A stretch of 64,000 nt of DNA from Paenibacillus_AP thailandensis. GTDB lineage: Bacteria; Bacillota; Bacilli; Paenibacillales; Paenibacillaceae. The DNA is taken from contig NZ_JBHUMY010000013.1 in the NCBI RefSeq assembly GCF_042685365.1, positions 147,999-211,998 on the forward strand, in the 5' to 3' direction. The notes beneath the pieces are model-generated. The model ran no database searches. It had not been told where the DNA came from and saw only the letters and a list, made by a program, of their open reading frames with translations. Position 1 is the stretch's first letter. Each line of letters opens with the position of its first letter. Below, piece by piece: positions 42,855 through 52,179 of the stretch. Position numbers and translations under genes: made by a program.

Positions 42855-44294
42855 ATGGGCAAATACGACGTCATTATTATTGGTGCAGGACCTGCAGGGA
42901 TATTCGCCAGTTATGAATTAACGTTAAAAGCGCCTCAGTTGAAAGTGCTTTTGGTCGATAAGGGGCTTGATATTTACAAGCGCAGATGTCCGATTCTGGA
43001 GGAGAAAATCAAGCTGTGTCCCCCTCCAGCGGGCAAGAAGGACTACGCGGGCTGTCTTCCGGCTTGCTCGATTACGGCGGGCTTCGGCGGCGCCGGCGCT
43101 TACAGCGACGGCAAATTCAACATTACGACCGAATTCGGCGGCTGGATGACCGATTACTTGCCCGGCTCCAAGGTGCTGGAGCTGATCCGCTATGTGGACG
43201 ATCTGAATTTAAAGCACGGGGCGACGACGACGATTACCGATCCTACGACCGACCGGATTCGGGATATCGAGCAGCGCGGCTATGCGGCAGGCTTGAAGCT
43301 GCTGCGCGCGCAGGTGCGGCATCTCGGGACGGAGCAGAATCTGGAAATTTTGAAATCGATTTTCGAATATTTGAAGCCGCGCATCGACATGCTGTTCCGG
43401 GCCGAGGTCGAAGATCTCGTAACGGTCAAGCAGGATAACGGCAGTCATAAGGTGCAGGGCATTGTGCTCAAGAACGGCGAAACGCATGAAGCCGATGTCG
43501 TCATGGTCGCGCCGGGCCGGGACGGTTCGGGCTGGCTGACGGAGGTGCTGAAGCGCCGCAAGCTCCAAATGTACAACAATCAGGTGGACGTCGGCGTGCG
43601 CGTCGAAACAAGCGACGTCGTCATGCGCGAAATCAACGAGCATTTATATGAAGGGAAGTTTATATACAACACGTCGGTCGGCACGCGGGTGCGGACGTTC
43701 TGCAGCAATCCGTCGGGCCACGTCGTCGTGGAGAACCACAGCGGCGTCATGGCGGCCAACGGCCATTCGTACAAGGATCCGGCGCTCGGTTCCTCCAACA
43801 CGAACTTTGCGCTGCTCGTTTCGCATAAGTTTACGGAGCCGTTCGATAAGCCGAATGAATACGCGAGGGAAATATGCCAGCGGGCGAACGACCTGTCGAA
43901 CGGCGGCGTGATCGTGCAAAAATTCGGCGACATTCTGCGGGGTCGCCGCTCGACGGAAACCCGGATCCGCGAAGGCTTCCTGGAGCCGACGCTGAAGGAA
44001 GCGGTGCCGGGCGACCTTGGCCTGGTGCTCCCGTACAACACGATGATCAGCCTGATCGAGATGATTCAGGCGCTGGAGAAGGTTACGCCGGGCATCGCAT
44101 CCGAGCATACGTTGTTTTACGGCGTCGAAGCGAAGTTTTATTCGGCTCGTCCGAAGCTGAAGGATTCGTTCGAGACGGAGATCGAAGGGCTCTACTGCGG
44201 CGGCGACGGCGCGGGCGTTACCCGCGGCTTGGCCCAGGCGGGCGCGGCCGGCGTATGGATCGCGCGGAACATGATCGAGAAGCTGGGGAAATGA
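42855..44294 (+). CDS. FAD-dependent oxidoreductase (COG2509-like)
   Basis: 479 residues. The dinucleotide fold opens MGKYDVIIIGAGPAGIFASYEL (GxGxxG). CPILEEKIKLCPP...CLPACSITAGFGGAGAYSDGK supplies the family's conserved Cys pattern (Cys near 47, 57, 69 and 73). A C-terminal FAD motif reads LYCGGDGAGVTRGLAQAGAAGVWIA. The reaction is unknown; annotations call the family NAD(P)/FAD-dependent dehydrogenases. It is the only gene behind the purine-type riboswitch, so its role may touch purine or flavin metabolism. Start ATG after GAGGAGGTC. Confidence 0.85.
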   Translation: MGKYDVIIIGAGPAGIFASYELTLKAPQLKVLLVDKGLDIYKRRCPILEEKIKLCPPPAGKKDYAGCLPACSITAGFGGAGAYSDGKFNITTEFGGWMTDYLPGSKVLELIRYVDDLNLKHGATTTITDPTTDRIRDIEQRGYAAGLKLLRAQVRHLGTEQNLEILKSIFEYLKPRIDMLFRAEVEDLVTVKQDNGSHKVQGIVLKNGETHEADVVMVAPGRDGSGWLTEVLKRRKLQMYNNQVDVGVRVETSDVVMREINEHLYEGKFIYNTSVGTRVRTFCSNPSGHVVVENHSGVMAANGHSYKDPALGSSNTNFALLVSHKFTEPFDKPNEYAREICQRANDLSNGGVIVQKFGDILRGRRSTETRIREGFLEPTLKEAVPGDLGLVLPYNTMISLIEMIQALEKVTPGIASEHTLFYGVEAKFYSARPKLKDSFETEIEGLYCGGDGAGVTRGLAQAGAAGVWIARNMIEKLGK

Positions 44295-44317
44295 AAGAAC
44301 GGTTCATATGATTCATT

Positions 44318-44353
44318 GAAACGGTTCGTCCTTTCATAAGGGCGAACCGTTTC
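44318..44353 (+). terminator. Hairpin after oxidoreductase gene
   Basis: GAAACGGTTCGTCCTT pairs with AAGGGCGAACCGTTTC around TCAT, with one mismatch. The tail CGGCTTG is not U-rich. Confidence 0.65.
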
Positions 44354-44421
44354 GGCTTGAGGCGCTGCTTTTTCGAATCGTATTGCACTTATTTCCGTCA
44401 AAATGCCGTTTCGCGGCAGGC

Positions 44422-44504
44422 TAACGAATCACAGAAGCGCTAATTGGCCCGAAAACGCAGTTTACTGCCCCAAAAACTTGAAATAACGCCGTTGACGTTC
44501 GTTA
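44422..44504. repeat. Intergenic element bounded by TAACGAA/TTCGTTA
   Basis: A perfect 7-bp inverted repeat (44422-44428, 44498-44504) encloses 69 bp of spaced A/C runs with GCGCTAATTGG. It resembles dispersed intergenic repeats I recall from Paenibacillus genomes, but no second copy is in this window. The rest of 44354-44693 shows no gene. Confidence 0.4.
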
Positions 44505-44693
44505 CGTTTTTGAAACGTTACATTTGGGCGTGATAACGTGTCTCAGGTTCGCCAGCTCAGCTGCTGCGAACGTCTGGCCTTGGCCCGCGCGCGTTGCATC
44601 GCAGCATTCAAGCCCGGCCCGCCGCTACGCCCCGCGCCTTCGCTTTGCCGCTAGGTTCCCGCTGCGCGTTTTGCCGCAAGCCGCGCTTTTGTT

Positions 44694-45692
44694 TCAAAGC
44701 GCGCAAAGCTCGATCTCGAACCCCAGGTCCTCGATCATTTGATGATCGACCGACACGTCCTGGCCTGCCGTCGTCAAATAGTCGCCGACAAACAGCGAGT
44801 TCGCCGCATAAAGCGCAAGCGGCTGCAAGGTGCGCAGGTTCACCTCGCGCCCGCCGGCGACGCGGATTTCCTTGGCCGGGCATACGAACCGGAACAAGGC
44901 GAGCGTCTTCAGCGCCTTGAGCGCCGGAGTCCGTCCGGCATGCGCCAGCGGCGTTCCCGGAATGGCGTTCAGAAAGTTGACCGGGATCGAATCGGCGTCC
45001 AGCTCGCGCAGCGCCCAAGCCATCTCCACGATTTCCGCATCGGTTTCCCCCATGCCGATAATGACGCCGGAGCAAGGGGACATGCCGCCGTTTCTCGCTT
45101 TGTTAACCGTCTCTACCCGCTGGTCGTATGTATGCGTCGTCGTAATCGAAGGGTAGTTGCTTCTGCTCGTGTTCAAATTGTGGTTGTACCGGTGCACCCC
45201 GGCCGCGGCGAGCCGCTCGGCGTAGCCTTCCTTCAAGAGGCCTAAGCAAGCGCATATTTTGAGCGGCATCGTCCGCCGGATTTCCTTCACCGCTTCGATC
45301 ACCTGATCGAGTTCTTTCTCCGTCGGTCCTCTGCCGGAAGCGACGATACAGTAGGTGCCGGCTTTGCGAGCCAGCGCCTCCCGAGCGCCCGCCAGCAAAG
45401 TATCCTTGTCGAGCAGCGGATACTTATTCACCGGCGCCGCCGACACGATCGATTGGGAGCAGTAGCCGCAATCTTCGGGGCATAACCCGCTTTTGGCGTT
45501 GATAATCATATTGAGCTTTACTTTCCTGCCGTAGTAATGCTTCCGCACCGCAAACGCCGCTTGCATTAGCGGCAGCAGCTCGTCGTCGTCCGCTTCCAGA
45601 ACGGCCAATCCTTCCGCAAGCGTCAATCGCTCGCCGTTCAGCGCTTTGCGCGCCAATAGCGGCCAGTCTGCAAATGCCGTCGTAGTCGTCAC
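44694..45692 (-). CDS. bioB: Biotin synthase
   Basis: 332 residues from a GTG start after GAAGGGG. The radical-SAM cluster motif is CPEDCGYC (Cys71, Cys75, Cys78). YNHNLNTSRSNYP and the motif GIIGMGET-like SGVIIGMGETDAEI are typical of BioB. It inserts sulfur into dethiobiotin to form biotin. No other bio gene is adjacent. A BirA-type operator lies upstream. Confidence 0.94.
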   Translation of the reverse strand: MTTTTAFADWPLLARKALNGERLTLAEGLAVLEADDDELLPLMQAAFAVRKHYYGRKVKLNMIINAKSGLCPEDCGYCSQSIVSAAPVNKYPLLDKDTLLAGAREALARKAGTYCIVASGRGPTEKELDQVIEAVKEIRRTMPLKICACLGLLKEGYAERLAAAGVHRYNHNLNTSRSNYPSITTTHTYDQRVETVNKARNGGMSPCSGVIIGMGETDAEIVEMAWALRELDADSIPVNFLNAIPGTPLAHAGRTPALKALKTLALFRFVCPAKEIRVAGGREVNLRTLQPLALYAANSLFVGDYLTTAGQDVSVDHQMIEDLGFEIELCAL

Positions 45693-45758
45693 GCGATCTA
45701 CCCCTTCCCGAAAAATAGATGTTGCCTGTCGAGTTCGCAGCCCAATTGGTTCGTCATA

Positions 45759-45798
45759 TGTTAACCTAAAATAAAATAATTATGGTTAACAATTAACC
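45759..45798 (-). promoter_or_regulatory. BirA-type operator upstream of bioB
   Basis: TGTTAACC (45759-45766), 17 bp, GGTTAACA (45784-45791) matches the Firmicute BirA box plan, with a very AT-rich centre where the -10 would lie. A further half-site makes GGTTAA-CAA-TTAACC at 45784-45798. Confidence 0.75.
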
Positions 45799-45958
45799 AG
45801 CGATATTGTAGCAAAAGGGAGCCCGAATTGTAAACCGTACCCGGTCAACTCGCGTTCGGGCGCAAATGGAGCGAAAGCAAGCCCTGGGTGTATGTCCCAG
45901 GAAACGGGGGCGAAGGAAAAACGTTCCCTTCCGGCTTGCCGCTTTTTGCCGAAAACCG

Positions 45959-45986
45959 TTGCAGTCCCGTCAGTTTGCTGTATAAT
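45959..45986 (+). promoter_or_regulatory. potABCD promoter
   Basis: TTGCAG (45959-45964) and TATAAT (45981-45986) are 16 bp apart, 80 bp before potA. Confidence 0.65.
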
Positions 45987-46066
45987 CAATTGCTGAAAGA
46001 TAAGGAAATGACATAGATTGACATTCGAAAATAAGGACTAAAGTCTGGATTGAGGAGGAGTGGAAG

Positions 46067-47176
46067 GTGGCACAGTCAAGCGAGCCGATCATCCGGTTTG
46101 AAGGCGTGACGAAACGTTTCGACGACGATACGACCGTATTGAACGGAGTCAGCTTCGAGATTGAGCGGGGGAAGTTTTATACGCTGCTGGGCCCATCGGG
46201 GTGCGGCAAAACGACCATACTGCGGCTTATCGCGGGATTTATCCAGCCGACGGAAGGCAACATTTATTTCAACGGCAAGCTGATTAACGACATCCCGGCC
46301 AACAAGCGGCAAGTGAATACGGTGTTCCAGGATTACGCGCTTTTCCCGCATCTGAACGTGTTCGAGAACGTGGCGTTCGGGCTTCGGATCAAAAAGATGA
46401 AAAACGACGCCGTCAAACAAAAGGTGACGGAAGCGCTTCGGTTCGTCAATCTCGAAGGCTACGAGACGCGGGGCATCCACGAGATGTCCGGCGGGCAGCG
46501 GCAGCGCGTCGCGATCGCGCGGGCCATCGTGAACGAGCCGGAAATTATTTTGCTGGACGAGCCGCTGTCCGCGCTTGACTTGAAGCTGCGCACCGAGATG
46601 CAGTACGAGCTGCGGGAGCTGCAGCGGCGGCTCGGCATTACGTTTATATTCGTCACGCACGATCAGGAGGAGGCGCTGGCGATGTCGGACGAAATCTTCG
46701 TGCTGAACGAAGGCTCCATCCAGCAAAGCGGCACGCCGACCGATATATACGACGCGCCGATCAACCGGTTTGTGGCCGATTTTATCGGCGAATCGAACAT
46801 CGTGCCGGGACGGATGAAGGAAGACTACCTCGTGGAGTTCGCGGGACGCTCGTTCGAATGCGTGGACGGCGGGCTGCTGCCCGACGAGCCGGTTGAAGTC
46901 GTGATCCGTCCGGAGGATCTGGAAATAACGGCGCCGGAGCTCGGCAAGCTGCAGGTGCGCGTCGATACGCAGCTGTTCCGGGGCGTTCATTACGAAATTT
47001 CCGGCTACGACGACGCCGGCAACGAATGGCTTGTCCATTCGACCCGCAAAGCCGTCGTCGGCGAGCGGATCGGCCTCGCCTTCGATCCGGAAGCGATTCA
47101 TGTCATGCGCTTCGGAGAGACGGAGGAAGAGTTCGACAAGCGGCTGGAAGAGTACGAAGAGGTCGGCGATGAATAA
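46067..47176 (+). CDS. potA: Spermidine/putrescine ABC transporter ATP-binding protein
   Basis: 369 residues from GTG 46067 (GGAGGAG upstream). Walker A GPSGCGKT near 45, signature MSGGQRQRVAIARAI near 142, Walker B IILLDEPLSALD, then a C-terminal regulatory TOBE domain (FIGESNIVPG onward). It powers polyamine import with PotBCD. The stop overlaps potB by 8 bases. Confidence 0.93.
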   Translation: MAQSSEPIIRFEGVTKRFDDDTTVLNGVSFEIERGKFYTLLGPSGCGKTTILRLIAGFIQPTEGNIYFNGKLINDIPANKRQVNTVFQDYALFPHLNVFENVAFGLRIKKMKNDAVKQKVTEALRFVNLEGYETRGIHEMSGGQRQRVAIARAIVNEPEIILLDEPLSALDLKLRTEMQYELRELQRRLGITFIFVTHDQEEALAMSDEIFVLNEGSIQQSGTPTDIYDAPINRFVADFIGESNIVPGRMKEDYLVEFAGRSFECVDGGLLPDEPVEVVIRPEDLEITAPELGKLQVRVDTQLFRGVHYEISGYDDAGNEWLVHSTRKAVVGERIGLAFDPEAIHVMRFGETEEEFDKRLEEYEEVGDE

Positions 47177-48002
47177 CAAGATCAGCAGACGCAACGTTTA
47201 TCTCGTCCCTTATTTGCTGTGGATCGCTTTGTTCGTCATCGCCCCGATTGTCCTCATCGTGTATTATTCGTTTTTTGACGTGGAGGGCAACTTTACGTTC
47301 GGCAATTATGCGAAATTTTTTACGCCCGTTTATATGCGCATGACGCTTAGCTCGTTCTGGTACGCGCTGCTCATTACCGCGTTCTCGCTGTTGATCGCGT
47401 ACCCGACGGCTTATTGGCTGACGCGGACGAAGCATAAGCAGTTGTGGCTGCTGCTGCTTATTCTGCCCAGCTGGGTGAACCTGCTGCTGAAGGCGTACGC
47501 CTTCATCGGATTGTTCGGCACGTACGGCTTCGCCAACGCCCTGCTCGAGACGCTTGGCATCGGAAGGCAGCAAATTTTGTTTACCGACTTCAGCTTTGTG
47601 TTCGTATCGGTTTATATTTTTATCCCGTTTATGGTGCTGCCGATTTTCAACGCGCTAGAGGAGCTTAACCCGTCGCTCGTCTACGCGGCGCGCGATCTCG
47701 GGGCTTCGGCGTGGACGACGTTCCGCCGCGTTATTTTTCCGCTGACGCTAAGCGGCGTGAAATCGGGCTGTCAGGCGGTTTTTATCCCGGCGCTGTCGCT
47801 CTTTATGCTTACGCGCCTGATTGCGGGCAACCGGGTCATTACGCTCGGCACCGCGATCGAGCAGCATTTTCTGGTCACGCAGGATTGGGGAATGGGCGCA
47901 ACGATCGCCGTGTTCCTTATTATCGTCATGGCGGCGATCATGCTCGTAACGGGAACGAAAAGGAGGGGGGCGCACGATGCAAGCAAACGGAAAGCTGCCT
48001 AA
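47169..48002 (+). CDS. potB: Spermidine/putrescine ABC transporter permease PotB
   Basis: 277 residues from ATG 47169 inside the potA end. Six membrane segments; first YLVPYLLWIALFVIAPIVLIVYYS. The EAA-type loop YAARDLGASAWTTFRRVIFPLTLSGV contacts PotA. Overlaps potC by 26 bases. Confidence 0.92.
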   Translation: MNNKISRRNVYLVPYLLWIALFVIAPIVLIVYYSFFDVEGNFTFGNYAKFFTPVYMRMTLSSFWYALLITAFSLLIAYPTAYWLTRTKHKQLWLLLLILPSWVNLLLKAYAFIGLFGTYGFANALLETLGIGRQQILFTDFSFVFVSVYIFIPFMVLPIFNALEELNPSLVYAARDLGASAWTTFRRVIFPLTLSGVKSGCQAVFIPALSLFMLTRLIAGNRVITLGTAIEQHFLVTQDWGMGATIAVFLIIVMAAIMLVTGTKRRGAHDASKRKAA

Positions 48003-48780
48003 CCTGTACCTGTTCGTCGTGTTTGCCGTGTTGTACGCGCCGATTCTGTATCTGATTTACTATTCGTTCAACAGCGGCGGGCACATGCGGAATTTCGAAG
48101 GCTTTACGCTGGAGTGGTACCGCGAAGTGTTCGCCGACACGCGCTTGCTTATTATCGTGCTGAACACGTTCGTTATCGCGTTGTTGTCCGCCTTAATTTC
48201 AACGGTGCTTGGCGTAGCGGGGGCGATCGCGATCTACCAGCTGCGGCGGTGGCAATCGCAGAACGCGCTGCTGTCGCTCAACAACGTGCTGATCGTCAGC
48301 CCGGACGTCATTATCGGCGCGTCTTTCTTAATCCTGTTTACGATTATCGGCATTAAGCTTGGCTTTACGTCGGTGCTGCTGTCGCATATCGCCTTCAGCG
48401 TGCCGATTGTCGTCATCATGGTGCTGCCGAAGCTGCAGGAGATGAGCTCGACGCTGATCGACGCGGCGCGGGATCTTGGGGCAAGCGGCTGGCAGGTGCT
48501 GACGCGCGTCGTTCTGCCTTTTATCCGCCCGGGCATCTTTGCCGGATTTTTTATGGCGTTAACGTATTCGCTGGACGACTTCGCGGTCACGTTCTTCGTG
48601 ACGGGCAACGGCTTCTCGACGCTGTCGGTCGAGATTTACTCGCGGGCCCGCCAAGGCGTCTCGCTGTCGATCAACGCGTTGTCCGCCTTGCTGTTCCTGC
48701 TCACGATCGTGCTTGTTATCGGCTACTACTTCATTAACCAGCGCAACGCGCGCGGGGCCGGAAGGGGGCTGCGGCCATGA
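47977..48780 (+). CDS. potC: Spermidine/putrescine ABC transporter permease PotC
   Basis: 267 residues with six membrane segments, starting NLYLFVVFAVLYAPILYLIYYSFN. The EAA loop is DAARDLGASGWQVLTRVVLPFIRPG. AGGAGG lies 10 bases before ATG. It pairs with PotB in the membrane. Its end overlaps potD by 4 bases (ATGA). Confidence 0.92.
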   Translation: MQANGKLPNLYLFVVFAVLYAPILYLIYYSFNSGGHMRNFEGFTLEWYREVFADTRLLIIVLNTFVIALLSALISTVLGVAGAIAIYQLRRWQSQNALLSLNNVLIVSPDVIIGASFLILFTIIGIKLGFTSVLLSHIAFSVPIVVIMVLPKLQEMSSTLIDAARDLGASGWQVLTRVVLPFIRPGIFAGFFMALTYSLDDFAVTFFVTGNGFSTLSVEIYSRARQGVSLSINALSALLFLLTIVLVIGYYFINQRNARGAGRGLRP

Positions 48781-49850
48781 GGCAGATTGTTCAGACGTTC
48801 GCCGCCGTGCTGGCCGCCGCTTTGCTGCTCATGTATTTGACGAGCTACCTCAATGCGAGCGAAGGCTATACGGGCGGCAATACGCTGACGATTTACAACT
48901 GGGGCGATTATATCGACGAGGAGCTGCTGGACGAGTTCCAGGAGGAGACGGGCATTAAAGTGATCTACCAGACGTTCGATTCGAACGAAGCGATGATGAC
49001 GAAGATCGCACAAGGAGGCACGACGTTCGACGTCGCGGTTCCTTCGGAATACGCCATCAGCAAAATGAAAGAAGACAACCTGCTCCTGCCGATCGACCAC
49101 AACAAGCTTCCGAACCTGAAATATATCGACGAGCGGTTTATGAACCTGTCGTTTGACCCCGGCAACGAATATTCGGTGCCTTATTTCTGGGGAACGGTCG
49201 GCATCGTCTACAATCCCGAGCTGGTAGGCGATTTGGCGTTCGACAGCTGGAACGACCTGTGGGACCCGAGCCTGCGCAATCAGATCTTGCTGCTGGACGG
49301 CGCGCGCGAGGTGATCGGCATGGGGCTGAACAGCTTGAACTACTCGCTGAACGATACCGACGAGGCGCATTTGCAGGAGGCGCTTGCGAAGCTCGGCAAG
49401 CTGACGCCGAACGTGAAGGCGATCGTCGGCGACGAGATCAAGATGCTGCTCGCGAACGAGGAGGCGGCCGTCGGGCTCGTCTGGTCCGGCGACGCGTCCG
49501 AAATTATGAGCGAAAACGAGAAGCTGGACTATGTCGTGCCGAAGGAAGGCTCGAACCTATGGTTCGATAACATGGTCATTCCGAAGACGGCGCGCAACAT
49601 CGAAGGCGCCCATCAGTTCATCAACTTTATGCTGGACCCCGAGCATGCGGCGCGCAACGCCGAGTACGTCGGTTATTCGACGCCCAACGCGGAGGCGCTT
49701 AAGCTGCTGCCGGAAGACATCTCCGGCGACGAGCGGTTCTATCCGAGCCCGGAGCTGACGGAGAAGCTGGAAGTGTACGACAACTTGGGCAAAAAGATGC
49801 TCGCCCACTATAACGAGCTGTTCCTCGAGTTTAAAATGCACAGCAAATAA
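48777..49850 (+). CDS. potD: Spermidine/putrescine-binding protein PotD
   Basis: 357 residues. An N-terminal hydrophobic segment (VLAAALLLMYLTSYLNA) exports it. It has no lipobox Cys, so it is either membrane-anchored by this segment or released. The mature start NTLTIYNWGDYIDEELLDEFQEETGIKV is the PotD/PotF hallmark, with FDVAVPSEYAISKM and VPYFWGTVGIVYN following. Confidence 0.92.
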   Translation: MRQIVQTFAAVLAAALLLMYLTSYLNASEGYTGGNTLTIYNWGDYIDEELLDEFQEETGIKVIYQTFDSNEAMMTKIAQGGTTFDVAVPSEYAISKMKEDNLLLPIDHNKLPNLKYIDERFMNLSFDPGNEYSVPYFWGTVGIVYNPELVGDLAFDSWNDLWDPSLRNQILLLDGAREVIGMGLNSLNYSLNDTDEAHLQEALAKLGKLTPNVKAIVGDEIKMLLANEEAAVGLVWSGDASEIMSENEKLDYVVPKEGSNLWFDNMVIPKTARNIEGAHQFINFMLDPEHAARNAEYVGYSTPNAEALKLLPEDISGDERFYPSPELTEKLEVYDNLGKKMLAHYNELFLEFKMHSK

Positions 49851-50077
49851 CGGCCTTAATCAGCAAGTCCGGAAGCGGAGCGGCCACCGAAACGGGAGCT
49901 TCGCCCTGTCGTTCCCCTTATCAAGTATGATCGGACGGGCGAAGCGGCATATTATACCGCAAGCGGTGTATGCGGCGCCGGTTCTCGCCAAAGGAACGAT
50001 CCGAAAGGAATTGGGCGGGACCGCGCAGAAATCGTAAGCGAGGGCGGGAAGCATTCCAACGCAGGAGGTGGCCGGCG

Positions 50078-50407
50078 ATGAACGAATCGCAGGAGCGGAA
50101 TCCGGAACCGGAAGAAATTGAAGCGCGCCGGACCGGCGACGGCTATGAGCTGGTCGGCAGGCAGAGCGGCAAAGTCGGGGAAATCACGTTTCAGACGGTG
50201 GACGAAGATACGTGGATGATCGATCATACGTACGTCGATCCCCGTTATCGCGGAAAGCAGTTTGCGAAGCAGCTTCTGAACCTTGTCGTCGACGAGGCGA
50301 GAGCGAAAGGGAAGAAGCTGATTCCTTCCTGCTCGTATGCGCTGGCGGAATTCAGGCGCCACGAGGAAGAGTACAAGGACGTATGGGACAGGGAAGGCCG
50401 AGCTTAA
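50078..50407 (+). CDS. GNAT-like N-acetyltransferase (PF14542 type)
   Basis: 109 residues from ATG 50078, 9 bases after AGGAGG; the frame is open further upstream but unlike the family. IDHTYVDPRYRGKQFAKQLLNLVVDEARAKGKKLIPSCSYALAEF is the short GNAT-like fold (landmarks HTYVDPRYRGKQFA and LIPSCSYA). The substrate is unknown. Confidence 0.85.
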   Translation: MNESQERNPEPEEIEARRTGDGYELVGRQSGKVGEITFQTVDEDTWMIDHTYVDPRYRGKQFAKQLLNLVVDEARAKGKKLIPSCSYALAEFRRHEEEYKDVWDREGRA

Positions 50408-50477
50408 CCGGCATCGTCCGGCGAGGACGGCGGTTCCCGGCAGGACAGGAGTACGAAGTCCGTTTGCCTGGCAATCG

Positions 50478-50505
50478 ACCCAGCCGCATAAGGCTGGGTT
50501 TTTTC
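50478..50505 (+). terminator. Rho-independent terminator after GNAT gene
   Basis: ACCCAGCC, loop GCATAA, GGCTGGGT, then five T. Confidence 0.9.
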
Positions 50506-50668
50506 GTCCTTGGAAGGCCTGCGGCGAAGCGGTTTCGGCTTGGGTTCGCGGAAGGCCGCGATTTCTTTTTTGCAGGAAAAGGTGGCTTTTTCACCCGACA
50601 ATAGGGTATCGTAAATGAAAAAGGCAACGGCCATGGAGCAACATATTTGGCTTGGAATTAAGAGGTGG

Positions 50669-52123
50669 ATGTCATTGAACGGATCGGATTTTGCACTACA
50701 TACCGATAAATACGAAATCAACATGATGTACGCGCATTGGAAACACGGAACGGCGAACGACCGCGCCGTGTTCGAGGCGTATTTCCGCAAGCTGCCGTTT
50801 GGCAACGGTTATGCGGTGTTCGCGGGCTTGGAGCGAATCGTCGACTATTTGCAGAAGCTGGCCTTCTCCGAGGAGGATATCGCCTATCTGGCGCGGCAAG
50901 AGGAGAATTACGATCCTGCGTTTCTCGACATGCTCCGCGGCTTCCGGTTCGGGGGAACCTTGCACGCGATGAGGGAAGGGGAAATCGTGTTTCCGAACGA
51001 GCCGCTTCTGCGCGTCGAAGGCACCGTTATGGAAACGCAGCTTGTCGAGACAGCGCTGCTGAATTTCATGAACTATCAGACGCTTATCGCGACGAAAGCG
51101 TCGCGAATCGTCCAGGTGGCGCAAGGCGACACGCTGCTCGAGTTCGGCTCGCGCCGCGCGCAGGAGGCGGACGCCGCGGTATGGGGAGCCCGCGCCTCGT
51201 ATATCGCAGGCTTCCATGCGACAAGCAACATGCTGGCGGGACGCAAATTCGGCATCCCGACCAAGGGGACGCACGCCCATTCCTGGGTGCAGGGGCATGA
51301 CACGGAAGAGGAGGCGTTCCGGCGATATGCCGAGGCGCTGCCCGATCAGGTGACGCTGCTGGTCGATACGTACGACACGCTGCTAAGCGGCGTGCCGAAC
51401 GCGATCAAGATCGGCCGGATGCTCGAATCGAAGGGCAAGCGGTTGCTGTCGATCCGCATCGACAGCGGGGACATCGCTTACCTGTCCAAGGAAGCCCGCA
51501 AGCAGCTCGACCAAGCCGGAATGCCTTATGTCGGCATCGTCGCGTCGAACGACCTGGACGAGCATATAATTTTTAACCTGAAGGCGCAAGGGGCCAAGGT
51601 GAACACATGGGGCGTCGGCACCCATCTCATCACGGCGGACGACCAGCCCGCCTTGGGCGGCGTCTACAAGCTGGTAGCGAGGGAAAAGGACGGGAGGCTC
51701 GTTCCCGTCATTAAAATCTCCGGCAATCCGGAGAAAGTGACGACCCCCGGCAAAAAAGACGTCTACCGCATTATTAACCGGACGACGGGGCTCGCCATGG
51801 CCGATTACATCTCCCTTTACGGAGAAGAGGACGTGACGGAAGGGAAGCGGATCAAGCTGTTCGACCCGCTGCATCCGTATTTGTACAAGCATGTCTCGAA
51901 CTACACGGCGGAGCGGCTGCTGCAGCCCGTTTTCGAGAAGGGGAAGCTGGTGTACACGATGCCGAAGCTGGATGAAATCCGCCGGTACCATCAGGAGCGT
52001 CTGAAGCTCTTTTGGCCGGAGCTGCTGCGCAAGCTGAACCCGGACGTCTATCCGGTGAACCAAAGCGTCGCCGTTTACGAGCTCAAGATGGAGCTGCTCC
52101 GGGCGTTCGCGAAGGAAGAGTAG
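50669..52123 (+). CDS. pncB: Nicotinate phosphoribosyltransferase
   Basis: 484 residues from ATG 50669 (MSLNGSDFALHTDKYEINM, after AAGAGGTGG). LHTDKYEINMMYAHWKHG, EFGSRRAQEADAAVWGARA, GTHAHSWVQ and LLVDTYDTLLSGVPNAI mark the enzyme, and SIRIDSGDIAYLS is the phosphoribosyl-binding part. It joins nicotinate and PRPP to nicotinate mononucleotide in NAD salvage. The next gene is an IS fragment. Confidence 0.93.
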   Translation: MSLNGSDFALHTDKYEINMMYAHWKHGTANDRAVFEAYFRKLPFGNGYAVFAGLERIVDYLQKLAFSEEDIAYLARQEENYDPAFLDMLRGFRFGGTLHAMREGEIVFPNEPLLRVEGTVMETQLVETALLNFMNYQTLIATKASRIVQVAQGDTLLEFGSRRAQEADAAVWGARASYIAGFHATSNMLAGRKFGIPTKGTHAHSWVQGHDTEEEAFRRYAEALPDQVTLLVDTYDTLLSGVPNAIKIGRMLESKGKRLLSIRIDSGDIAYLSKEARKQLDQAGMPYVGIVASNDLDEHIIFNLKAQGAKVNTWGVGTHLITADDQPALGGVYKLVAREKDGRLVPVIKISGNPEKVTTPGKKDVYRIINRTTGLAMADYISLYGEEDVTEGKRIKLFDPLHPYLYKHVSNYTAERLLQPVFEKGKLVYTMPKLDEIRRYHQERLKLFWPELLRKLNPDVYPVNQSVAVYELKMELLRAFAKEE

Positions 52124-52179
52124 GTATTGCAGACATTGGAAGCAAAGTGGCAAAAACGACAAAAAAGAGCGTACCCTTG

